In this document: piece by piece, positions 35,726-46,395 of the stretch | How the letters are laid out: each line of letters begins with the position of its first letter | Position numbering within the stretch: the stretch's first letter is position 1 | Assembly (NCBI GenBank): GCA_029876055.1 | Contig: CM056875.1 | Coordinates: 744,001 to 808,000, forward strand | DNA: 64,000 nucleotides | Reading direction: 5' to 3' | From: Madurella fahalii | Lineage: Eukaryota > Ascomycota > Sordariomycetes > Sordariales | The notes under the pieces: generated by a model | What the model was told of the DNA's origin: nothing | The model's input: only the letters and a program-made list of their open reading frames with translations | The model's database searches: none | Made by a program: the position numbers and the translations under genes

Positions 35726-36627
35726 GCCAGTCTCGGTCTGGCTGGCCGATTTCTATGAGGGGACATGGTGGGAATGCTCTTGTTGGGAATATAAGTTCAA
35801 TGTCATGTGATGTATATAGGCGCACTGTGTTTGTATGTGTGGCAATCAATGTTTATATATTCACATTCTATTTGATGCTGGTGTACAAAAATCTGTTACG
35901 TAGGTAACTCAGATTTCTTGGACGGGCTGATCACTTGCAAAGCCTGAGCTGCTGCTGCTGAAGTGTGCTGTGATAGTGAGGTGCAAACCGCGAGCTCCCA
36001 CCCTTCAGTTCTGGGTCTGGACAGTGGCACCATGTCGATCATTCCGAAAGCCGGTCGGCAACGAAATTATGGGCCCAGCACATTGAGATTGGCCGATCAC
36101 TCCCAGCCAAGTCATGGTCCCCCCTTTTTCTTCTCCAGAGGTGTGATTTGACTCTGGTCGGTTTACTCCCTTCCTGCGCATCCCCTGGAACCCCTTATTG
36201 CAGCGGGAGAGGCGAGTGAGACAGGTCTCGGGAATGTCTTTCTCTGCAGGCTCAAAACTGTGAACTGCACCCGCCAACACACCCTGCCAGTTGGTGACTT
36301 GAAGGTCCCAGTGCTTTGGTAAGCAAAGGACGTTAACGCGCTGCACGGACCATTCTGTGACGCGAGCACGGCGCCAGCTGCACGACTGGCTGAGAAATCG
36401 CGGTCAAGTGAAAGCGCGCTTTCCTGAATCGGGAACGCTACCGTCAACAATCAAATTTCCCCACTACAGTTAACCCAAGCCTGACCCGGGGACCTCCAGG
36501 CTTCTGCTTAAACCTCAATTTTCCACTCTCCGACAGTTTGCAAGTCGTCCTTTGGGCCTTGAGTTGCCGTTTGATTTACGCATTCTATCCATTATTGACT
36601 TGCACATAATCCCGACCTCGCTACAAG
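35726..36627. other. Intergenic, alpha-tubulin upstream region
   Basis: 902 bp; no gene. The final 150 bp are the likely tubulin leader. Confidence 0.5.
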
Positions 36628-38488
36628 ATGCGTGAGATTATCAGCTTGAACGGTATGTCGAGCACCGTCTAGCTTGAATTTTTTTTCTCGAGTGTTGGCA
36701 CGGCCTCACCGCATCGGTTGACGTCCGGCGCTTCGACGCAAACCAGCGGCTCGGCACACGACTCTAGACTTTTGCCGCCGTTATACTGACTTTTCTGTGT
36801 CTAGTCGGCCAGGCCGGTTGCCAAATCGCCAATTCCTGCTGGGAGGTATGCTTGTTTCGTCGCAGCCGTTCGGTTTGTTCGGCGGCGGGGGAGGGGGGGG
36901 GGCGCCCTGCCCGCATCATCGTCTATTGCTCGCGATGCTGACCGTACCTTAGCTTTACTGCCTCGAGCACGGAATCCAGGTATGTGCTTCCCCGGACTTA
37001 TTGTTCTGAGGTCTGCTACTGACTTATTGCATCTTTAGCCCGACGGTTTCCTCACTGAGGAGCGCAAGGCCGCTGATCCGGATCAGGGCTTCAGCACCTT
37101 CTTCTCTGAGACTGGTAGGCGTCATCCCCCTCCGAGCAAGCTGTTGGCCATGGACGAGCACGCTAATCATCTGGGCACGTACAGGCAACGGCAAATATGT
37201 TCCGCGGACGATCTACTGTGATCTCGAGCCTAATGTCGTCGACGAGGTCCGCACGGGTGCCTACCGCGGCCTTTTCCATCCCGAGCACATGATCACCGGC
37301 AAGGAGGATGCCTCCAACAACTACGCCCGTGGCCACTATACGGTCGGCAAGGAGCTGATCGATCAGGTCCTGGACAAGGTGCGCCGGGTTGCCGACAACT
37401 GCAGTGGTCTCCAGGGCTTCCTGGTCTTCCACTCGTTTGGCGGCGGCACGGGCTCCGGCTTCGGTGCTCTGCTCATGGAGCGCCTCTCGGTAGATTACGG
37501 CAAGAAGAGCAAGCTTGAGTTCTGCGTCTACCCCGCTCCTCAGACTGCCACCTCGGTCGTCGAGCCGTACAACTCGATCCTGACGACCCACACCACCCTT
37601 GAGCACGCTGACTGCTCCTTCATGGTCGACAACGAGGCCATCTACGACATTTGCCGCCGCAACCTGGGCCTTGAGCGCCCCAACTACGAGAACCTCAACC
37701 GCCTGATTGCTCAGGGTAAGGACTATAGCGCTTTCTGTTTGTCTCTGCATGATGGCTGACGGCTGACGGCTGACGCGTCCCAGTGGTCTCTTCTATCACG
37801 GCGTCGCTCCGCTTCGACGGCTCTCTCAACGTCGATCTTAACGAGTTCCAGACCAACTTGGTCCCCTACCCGCGTATCCACTTCCCTCTGGTCGCTTATG
37901 CACCCGTCATCTCGGCTGCCAAGGCTGCCCACGAGGCCAACTCGGTCCAGGAGATGACCATGTCCTGCTTCGAGCCCAACAACCAGATGGTCAAGTGCGA
38001 CCCCCGCCACGGTAAGTACATGGCTACATGCCTTCTGTACCGCGGAGATGTCGTTCCCAACGACGCCCACGCCGCCGTCGCCACGCTCAAGACCAAGCGG
38101 ACCATCCAGTTCGTAGACTGGTGCCCCACTGGCTTCAAGCTCGGTATCTGCTACCAGCCTCCCCACCAGGTGCCCAACGGCGACTTGGCCAAGGTTAACC
38201 GTGCTGTGTAAGTTCTCGCTCGACTCTGTGCTATTTTCGGCTCATCGCTAACCGGATGCCAGCTGCATGCTTTCCAACACCACGGCCATTGCCGAGGCCT
38301 GGTCGGCGCTGTCGTCCAAGTTCGACCTCATGTACTCGAAGCGCGCTTTCGTGCACTGGTACGTTGGCGAGGGTATGGAGGAGGGTGAGTTCTCCGAGGC
38401 ACGCGAGGATCTTGCGGCTCTGGAGCGCGACTACGAGGAGGTTGCGGCGGACTCGATGGAAGGTGAGGAGATCGAGGCTGAGTACTAG
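36628..38488 (+). CDS. Alpha-tubulin
   Basis: Model: join(36628..36652,36805..36845,36953..36979,37039..37114,37185..37715,37784..38207,38263..38488), 449 aa, all seven exons in phase. It starts MREIISLN, carries the nucleotide loop GGGTGSG (about residues 142-148), ADCSFMVDNEAIYDICRRNL, and ends EEIEAEY with the encoded C-terminal tyrosine. Length equals the family norm. Exons 1-4 are tiny (25, 41, 27 and 76 nt), an arrangement common in fungal tubulin genes. Intron 5 (37716-37783) has three tandem GCTGACG units immediately before its acceptor. Confidence 0.98.
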
Positions 38489-39395
38489 ACCAGCAACGTG
38501 TTTAAGGCTGGTGAGAGTGGTGGCATATTACTGTGGGACCCAATCACGCAGGATTTTCTGTTAACCCCCCCCCCCTTCTACCCGCGACCTGACTGAGCTC
38601 TACGATAATGGGTATTCTTCCTTGGCAAGCGCGGGCCCGTGATTTTGTTTGCTAGACGGAAAAGTGATAGTCAACTTTTAATAACAGCATGCAGCTGGGA
38701 GGCGTATTGCTGGCTACGTTTACGACCGCCCCGGTGATGCCGGGCTTGGGGGTGTGGGTGTGCGTGTGCGTGTGCGTGTGTGTGTGTGTGTGTGCGTGTG
38801 TGTGCGCGCTTGGCTTTGGCTGCCGTGGCGAACTTGAAGCGTTGATCTTACGAGACCATCATTGCCTAGCTCTGCGAACAGTCTGGAGAGCTCGTCCATG
38901 AGTACCAATTATGCCGCTCGGAGTATTTTGGTGCTGTGAGTCGCTGCAGTCGCAGTTGGCTGCGGTCTCTGCACTTCTTGCACGGCGAGCTTGGTTGGGC
39001 TCCTGGCGCCCAATCAGCGGGCGGGTTGGCGCCAAGTGCTGCGATGAACCAAAAGAACCCACAGTGCGGGCTTTCCCGCAAGCTGTTTGGCCTCTTCGAA
39101 GCCCAAGGGAGCTAACGAGTCGCAATCCCAGCCTCACAACCCGGAACGTTTGCCAGACGGATGCGCCGTCGCTAATTCTCCCCACTCCGATGCGAATGCC
39201 ACACGACGCTTGCATGACTGTCTTTCCCTCAGCGCCTCCTCCTGGTACTGTTCTACACCTCTCGCATTCTGGATTGATCCCACAACTTCCGGGCCCGAAC
39301 CGGGAATAAAACTGCCTGTCCCAGTGCCCTCCCTCGCAGCGACGACGCAACACCCAGCCTCCTCCCCCCCCCAGAAGGTGCTGCCCGCGCTCGCC
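38489..39395. other. Intergenic between alpha-tubulin and Ede1 genes
   Basis: 907 bp. Contains a C10 run near 38567 and the GT microsatellite; no gene seen. Confidence 0.5.
38750..38808. repeat. (GT)n-rich microsatellite
   Basis: About 59 bp of GTGTGC and GTGT units, 0.3 kb downstream of the alpha-tubulin stop. Confidence 0.9.
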
Positions 39396-42300
39396 ATGGC
39401 TTCCGAACCATCAGTGGATGCGGGTAAGTCAGCTGCCCGTCCTTCCGGGGCATCTCGAGATGCTCCGTCCTGTGTGACGGGGGTTGCGACAGATCCCTCG
39501 GCTATCGGGCTAACGCGAGTTTGATGCTTCCCAGGGGCGCCCAACCTCAACCTCACGGCCGAGGAGAAGCGAGTATACGGACAGCTATTTCGACAAGCCG
39601 ATTCCGATAGCGTCGGGGTCGTCACGGGCGAGGTTGCCGTCAAGTTTTTTGAGAAGACCAGATTAGACTCGAGGGTTCTGGGAGAGGTCAGTTGACGAAG
39701 CTGGCCCTGAAAAAGGGGGCCGTCTGCCCCTGAGTGAACGGAACTGACGAGCACTTTTCTCCATATAGATATGGCAGATTGCGGACAAGGAGAACCGGGG
39801 CTTCCTCACACCGGCCGGTTTTGGCATCGTCCTGCGGCTTATTGGGCATGCGCAGGCAGGCCGCGAGCCGACTCCCGACCTCGCTCTCCAACAAGGCCCC
39901 CTGCCGCGGTTCGAGGGCTTCACACCGACTCCCGCGCCGCCGCCGCCGCCGCCCACGGCCTTGCAAACCCAAGCGACAGGTGCTCCGGGTCCTATCCGAA
40001 TCCCGCCGCTGACGCCCGAGAAGGTGGCACAATATGCCGGTCTTTTTGAGCGGCAGCAGCTCCAGAACGGCAGCCTGCTCCCTGGGGAGGAGGCCAAGAA
40101 GATCTTTGAGAAATCGGGCCTCCCCAACGAGGTCTTGGGCCGTATTTGGATGCTTGCGGATACCGAGCAGCGCGGCGCCCTGGTCTTGACGGAATTCGTC
40201 ATCGCCATGCATTTGCTCACCTCCATGAAGACCGGCGCGTTACGCGGCCTTCCCAACATCCTGCCTGCTGCTCTCTACGAGGCTGCCACTCGGCGCGCTC
40301 CCGTCGGCGCCACCATCCCCAGGCAACAGTCTCCAACGTCGGCGACGCCGCCCATCCCGGCCATCCCGAGGCAGCTCAGCGGGCCAGGGGCTATGCCGCA
40401 GATGCGGACGGGCAGCCCCCTTGGCCGTCCCCCGGTGTCGGCGCAGACGACCGGAGACTGGCTGGTTACGGCCGCTGACAAGGTGAGATTCGACCAGCTC
40501 TTTGACGAGCTGGACAAGGGCAAGAAGGGTTTCATTACGGGGGAAGAAGCCGTTGTCTTTTTCAGCCAGTCAAATCTTTCCGAGGATGCCCTCGCTCAGA
40601 TCTGGGACCTCGCCGACATCAACTCGGCGGGCCGTCTGTCAAGGGATGAGTTCGCCGTCGCCATGTACCTGATTAGGCAACTGAGGAGCAAGCGCGACGG
40701 CTCAACCACGTTGCCGACGACTCTGCCGCCAAATCTCGTGCCGCCGAGCATGCGCACCCAGGTGCGCCCGCAGACGGCTTCTTCAGCGTTTGAGCCTCCG
40801 GCGCGCCCTCAGCCGAAACCCTCTGCCCTGGACGACCTCTTTGGTTTGGACGACCTTCAGCCGCCGGCGCCGACTCAGATTCCCGTCGGCACGGGCGGAT
40901 CGGCACCCGGAGACCCTTTCGCGACGAGTATGAGCCCGGTAGCACCGTCATCCCCTGCTAGGCCGTCTCCCTCCACTTCCACCTTTAAGCCTTTCGTCCC
41001 CTCGTCGTCGTTTGGCCGCGGCCTCACTGCCCAGGCTACTGGGGGTTCTAACGCCTCGGCCACGGCCAAGCCTGCTCCTCCTGCGGCTTCCGCCGAGGAC
41101 GATCTTCTGGGGGACGCCGAGCCCGAAATGAGCAAGAACCTTAACAACGAGACTACCGAGCTTGCGAATCTGTCCAACCAGATCGGGTCGCTCACCAAGC
41201 AAGTGCAGGATGTGCAGGCTCAGCGCACCGCCACCCAAAACGAGCTGAGCCAGGCCAGCGCCCAGAAAAAGAACTTTGAGCAGCGTCTTACACAACTCCG
41301 TGCCATGTACGAGAAGGAGGCACAAGATGTCCGCTCCCTCGAGACTCAGCTCGCTACCTCAAAGAACGAGACGAAGAAGCTGCAGGCCGAGTTTGCCATG
41401 GTCGATGCCAGCTACCAGGAGCTGACGAATCAGCATCGCCAGGTCGCGGCTGCACTGCAGGCAGACCAGCAAGAGAATGCCAGCCTTAAGGAGAAGATCC
41501 GGACGGTCAACGCCGAGATAGCCCAGCTTAAGCCCCAGATCGAAAAGTTAAAATCGGAAGCCCGGCAGCAGAAGGGACTCGTCGCCATCAATAAAAAGCA
41601 GTTAGCTACGAACGAGGGCGAGCGGGACAAGCTGAAGGGAGAGGTCGAGGACCTCACGAAGAGCAATGAGGAGCTCGCCCGCCAGATCCGCTCCAGCTCG
41701 CCGCCGCCAGCCCATGTTGCCAGCCCGGCGCTGTCGACTGCAAGCGCTAATAACCCGTTTTTCAGGCGGACGGGCAGCACCGACATTAGCGCAACTTTTG
41801 CCTCTCCCATCAGGTCGTTCACCGATAAAACTTTCGACGACGTCTTTGGCCCTATGGCGTCGGGCGGCCGGAGCGGCACGCCGCCGCCTGCTGTACCTGC
41901 CGCGATGTTCAAGCAGAACACTGGCACCTCTACTGGCAGCGTCGGTTCGTTTGCAACCCCTGCCTCTACCAGCCCCAATGCCAGCCGGCAGCCGACCGTG
42001 GCCGCGGAATCCGCGGGACCCGCGTTTCCGGCCTTCTCTGACGGCGTCGACTCTTTGAGTACCTCTCGTCAGGTCTCGCCGCCTCTCAGCCGGACCGAGA
42101 CAAACCACGAGCCGCAGCCAAATTCTGTTACCTCGCCCATCGAGCCGTCGGCGACCGGCCAGAGCGTCGCGTCGGGCTCGGGCTCGGACGCACCTAGGTC
42201 GGCCTCGGCCACGTCAGCCACGGAGACGAAGCCTGCTGCTAATGCCTTCACTGCAGGGCCGGAAGAGTCGAGCAAGGGCCCTGCGGCCGGCAATGAGTCG

Positions 42301-43614
42301 GACCCGTTCGCCGTGGACCAGGAAAAGGCCAAGGAGGATTTCGAGTCGGCATTTGCGAGCTTCAAGCAGGCCAAGGCTGCCGCGGGCTCGAGCGGTGACA
42401 CGGCAACGGCCTTCTCAACCTTCAACACCGAGTTCCCTCCCATCTCGGAGCTTGAGCGCGAGGACGAATCCGACACGGAGAGCGAACGGGGCGGCTTCGA
42501 TGACGATTTCGCACCCGCGTCACCTCCGCCCAGGGGTTCTGAGAAGGCCACCGAGTCCAGGTCGGCGTCTCCTACCGTCTCCAAGTCTGCACCGGACGCC
42601 GCTGCCGCTGCGGCCTCGCCTGCCGCACCCGAGCAGCCGGCTGCGAGGTACGAGAATCATTACTAGGTTGCTTGTTTATCTCGCCTTGCTCGGCCGTTAC
42701 GGGGTGGAAACTGACGCCGTGTACAGCGAAAAGCCTGTCGCCACCTCGGCCCCCTCGGCTAACCTCAACAAGCTCAGCAGCTCCAACGTAGATGACATCT
42801 TCGGCGCAGCCGGGGCTGCCCCCGTCGGCACTGCAAGCCGACCCGCAACCGCCACCCCCGCGTCTAAGGGCGCCTTTGACGACCTGGACGACGACTTTGA
42901 AGGTCTCGAAGATGCCAAGGAAGGCTCTGCCGACGACGACTTTGCCAACATCTCGCGATCCGGCCTCGACGACTTCAACCCCGTCTTTGACAGCAGCCCG
43001 CCGCCGAGCCAGCCCAAGAGCGAGTCTGCCAACGCCGGCGCGCCTTTTGGCGTAGAGAGCAGCTTCGACTTTGGATCGCTGTCGACTACCTCCGCCGCGA
43101 ACAGCACGGCCGGACCCGCGTCGGCCGTCACGGCGCCCACGCACCAGAGCAAGACGCCGTCTCCTCCGGGCCCCCAGTCGACGGCCGAGTCCCATGACTG
43201 GGATGCGATCTTTGCCGGGTTGGACGAGACGCCTACCGCGTCGTCGCAGACGCTGGCTACCACCACCGACGGCGCCGGGAATAATGGCAATGCCACTGGG
43301 AACGGGAACGGGAGTGCCAATGAGGCCGGGCAGAGACCCAACGCTCCCGGCAGGGCTCTCACCGAGGAAGGGGAGCACGACGACCCGATCCTGAAGAATC
43401 TGACCAGCATGGGGTACTCGAGGCAGGAGGCGGTGGCGGCGCTGGAGAAGTATGACTACAACCTGGAGAGGGTAAGCAAGACACCCGCTGCTACTGCTGC
43501 TGTTACCGGAGGGTTGAGGGTGAGGGGCTGGTGAGAGCGTGTTGGAGTCTAGGGGCTGACGGTTTATCTTTTACGAATTTGCAGGCGGCGAATTACCTTG
43601 CTAGTCAGTCTTGA
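39396..43614 (+). CDS. ede1: Ede1/Eps15-like endocytic scaffold (3 EH domains, coiled coil, UBA)
   Basis: Model: join(39396..39423,39535..39686,39769..42647,42727..43471,43585..43614), 1277 aa. EH1 (about 15-95; FRQADSDSVGVVTGEVA, IWQIADKENRGFL), EH2 (about 141-235; IWMLADTEQRGALVLTEF) and EH3 (about 285-380; IWDLADINSAGRLSRDEF) bind NPF peptides. A coiled coil spans about 515-700. An NPF (ANNPFFRR, about 722) lies just after it, so self-association is possible. The long Ser/Pro/Asp-rich tail is typical of the early endocytic condensate. The UBA domain (DDPILKNLTSMGYSRQEAVA, to the end) is split by the last intron and finishes in a 30-nt exon (AANYLASQS). Ede1 is an early-arriving protein at clathrin-coated sites. 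Confidence 0.96.
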
Positions 43615-44456
43615 GTCTCGGTCTTGCTTTCCATTTTGACGGGGATAGTTAGCGGGATCCCAAGCTGAGCGGTTGGTTTGTTGAGGTTTTGATGTGGAAG
43701 GGGGATAGAGAGAGAGAGAGAGTGTGAGAGAGAGACAAAGACAGAGAAAGACAGAGAGAGAGGAGGTAGGCGGTGGGCAGGTACGGGATTTGAAACCCTG
43801 AGCGGGCGGGCAAATTGCGAGTGGGAGGCCCTGATGAGTGATACCTTTTTGTCCTTCCCATTTATCTTTTGCTTTTATTCACAATTGGTCTTTATTTTTT
43901 TTTATTTTATTTTTTATTTTATCTTTTTTTCCGTTTCCCTCTCTGCCTCCTCCTATTTTCCTTTGTCTCTATCAATCCGATGGACCTGTGGTTTCGCTAC
44001 CTTTGCATCAGCTTCAGGGGTCTTGGTGTCGTGATGTTTTTTTTTTTTTTTCTTTTCTCTTCCGATCACTCATTTGCTAATCCTAATATTTCTCTCCCTC
44101 TTACATCCCATAGTAGCTGTTGGATCAAGCAAGCTGTGCATACGGCTCCTGTGTACGCGTAGTTTTAAGGTACCTTATGCATGTGCTCTGGGTGGTACAT
44201 GTACGTGTACTGTACTGTACTGTACCATGAATTGCTTTCGAATCTTTTCGTGATCGAGTTCTGGGGACTTTAAGTGGGCCCTGCTGTGCTCTGCCAAAGC
44301 TGCCCCGCGCCAAGTGCAAAGGATAAGATAGGGATTTGCCCCTCCAAATCCTTTTTCCTTCTCGATGCATCAACGAACGGACAACCGTCGAGTCATCGCC
44401 AGTATCATCTGCATATCCGCATCTCTGGCGCAGCAGTGAATTGAGAAACCACAAAC
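43615..44456. other. Intergenic, low-complexity rich
   Basis: 842 bp with a GA-rich tract (about 43707-43765), T-rich runs (43890-44060) and TACTGTACTGTACTGTACC near 44208-44226. No gene. Confidence 0.5.
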
Positions 44457-44793
44457 ATGGCTGACGACGAGCAGTACTCGATCTACGACGAGATCGAGAT
44501 CGAAGACATGACCTTTGACGAGACGCTGCAAATCTACCACTACCCCTGCCCGTGCGGCGATCGCTTCGAGATTGCCTTGTGCGACTTGCAGGACGGGCAG
44601 GATATCGGCGTGTGCCCGAGCTGTAGCTTGATGATCAGGGTCATTTTTGAGGTGGTGAGTCTCGCGTTACCCGGCTGTCGTGGGAGGGACAGATGGGGGG
44701 ATGTGTTTGCTGACGGGGTTTGGGGAGCAGGATAATTTGCCTAAGCCACCCGAGGCAGAGCAAGAGGCTGCGCAAGTGGCCGTTGCTGCTTGA
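44457..44793 (+). CDS. dph3: Diphthamide biosynthesis protein 3 (CSL zinc protein)
   Basis: Model: join(44457..44654,44731..44793), 86 aa, one 76 bp intron (GTGAGT..GAGCAG, phase 0). The CSL fold is complete: YDEIEIEDMTFDE, zinc ligands Cys31, Cys33 (YPCPCGDRF), Cys53 and Cys56 (GVCPSCSLMIRV). Length is normal for the family (about 80-90). Dph3 carries iron/electrons for Dph1-Dph2 in diphthamide synthesis on eEF2 and also supports Elongator-dependent tRNA modification. Confidence 0.96.
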
Positions 44794-45164
44794 GGGATGC
44801 AACAGCGCAGCGAGATGGGAGAGCTGCGGCGTCCGTCCGTCCGTCCGTCCGTCCGTCGGGCGTACGATACCGCCACCCTCCCCTCCCGCACCGAGAGAGC
44901 CGCCGATCGGTCACGACGCAACGACAACGACGACAGCACCGACGCGTCAGATGGCGGAGGTAATGGAGCAGGGTACACTGTCTTTCCAATTCCGTGAACA
45001 ACGAGAAGGAGAGCATAGCACATGTTTTGCTCAGAATCACCCAACCAGAAATCCACGCACATTACGCCACCACATCCCCCCTATTCCCACCCCACGCATC
45101 GGTACCCAGCCCTGGCAAAGCTGACCAACCCCTTTTGGTCGACAGCAAGACCATGAAAAGATAA
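44794..45164. other. Convergent 3' spacer with (GTCC)n
   Basis: 371 bp between convergent genes, holding a tetranucleotide tandem repeat. Confidence 0.5.
44831..44857. repeat. (GTCC)n tetranucleotide repeat
   Basis: About 6.75 perfect units, 38 bp after the dph3 stop, so probably transcribed in its 3' UTR. Confidence 0.9.
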
Positions 45165-45678
45165 TCACAGCAGTGCCATGCCCAATGCGCAGCCAATCAC
45201 CAATCCCACCACAGGCCCCTCCACACGCAAGAAATTCGCGCCTGCAGTCGGCACAACGCTGGCCGTGGCAGCCGTGGCGGCCGTGGTGGTAGCTGTGACA
45301 GTGGTGGCCGTAGTGGCTGATTTGATTTCATATTTTTCATTGTCATCATCGTCAGCCATCCGTCCCATGAGCAACAGCAGTAGTAACTTCTTTAGAGCTG
45401 GGAGGGAAAGACAAAAGGGAGATAGAGGCGTTGATAGATGGGGATGGGGATGGGGATGGGATGGGGGATAAAAAAAAACTCGAGCCTTTGAATGACATAC
45501 CCGCACCGCCGGCACCTCCCCCCGTCGTCGTCGTAGGGAACACCGTCGTTCTCGACACGATTGTCGACACCACGCCCGTCACGGTCGGCGTGGTCGTGAT
45601 GGTGGTGGTCGCCGTGCCCGTTGTTTGGGCTGCCGCGAGGCTGCCTAGGAAGAAGGGGAGGTAGAGCGAGGGGCGCAT
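45165..45678 (-). CDS. Small Thr-rich secreted, probably GPI-anchored protein
   Basis: Preferred model: complement(join(45165..45316,45501..45678)), 109 aa. A signal peptide (MRPSLYLPFFLGSLAAAQ) leads into a Thr-rich stretch (TATTTITTTPTVTG), then after a 184 bp intron (GTATGT donor) ATTATTVTATTTAATAAT and a C-terminal hydrophobic tail (GPVVGLVIGCALGMALL) suited to GPI attachment. An upstream acceptor at 45398-45399 also keeps frame but would insert LKKLLLLLLMGRMADDDD, which does not fit a surface protein. No enzymatic motif; a cell-wall filler or adhesin-like protein is the likely class. Confidence 0.65.
45437..45468. repeat. (GGGGAT)n tandem repeat in intron
   Basis: About five GATGGG-type units within the intron of the small Thr-rich gene. 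Confidence 0.8.
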
Positions 45679-46395
45679 CTTGTTTGTTAAGTCCGCGGAA
45701 CTGTTATTGATATGGGTTGTTGGAGCGAGTTACGGGGCTAGCGAGAGAGGAGGATGTCGATTGGAACGATTGATGGACCTGGGAAAGACGAGAAGGGAGA
45801 GTTCAAGAAGGGGGAGGGGAAAGGGGGCTACGAATTGGGTTAGATAGGGGCCGAGTAGAGTCTAACTACGACGGGAATCTCATGAGCAATCAAGAAAGTA
45901 TGGACCCTTTCGGAACAAAGCTGCTACTTTGCCTTGCTCAACCGGGATTTATGGTAATTTGCGGGGCATCATCGTGGTATAATGGAACGAGTCAGATCGA
46001 TATTTAGAAAGACGGACCGGACCTCAGCTATCACAGCTCGGTGCCATTCTCCGGCGCAGGGAAGGCCATGTCTCGACTACGCACCGTCTTGCGAAGTTGC
46101 GTGTGGAGACCGTAGCTCGGGATGTGTATGGACTAGGAGTTAGAGGCCGCGTCGATGAGGATGACCTCAACCCTACGTCCGCTACCTCACCGTCTACCTA
46201 CCAACCACATCACATGCGACATATCCCTCCATGACAAGCCATGTCAGCATGACTGTGCAATGAAGTCTATTGCGCACGTCATGACCCACTCTTATTTGCG
46301 AGGCTGGCCCATCTACACTAGGTACCGCAGTATCACACACGGATCAGATGGAGATCCCCGCTCGGAACAGGCAGCGCTAAATATGGTCTGTCCGT
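45679..46395. other. Intergenic, no gene seen
   Basis: 717 bp upstream of the Thr-rich gene and downstream of the LeuRS stop. No ORF of note. Confidence 0.5.

Noticed and set aside
42242..43534. 430-codon plus-strand open frame
   Set aside because: It mixes an Arg/Pro-rich wrong frame of Ede1 with the true Ede1 exon 4; the splice at 42647/42727 explains the second half.
43780..43860. tRNA-like B box on the minus strand near 43790
   Set aside because: GGTTTCAAATCC has an extra base against the B-box consensus, and no A box or cloverleaf can be folded around it.
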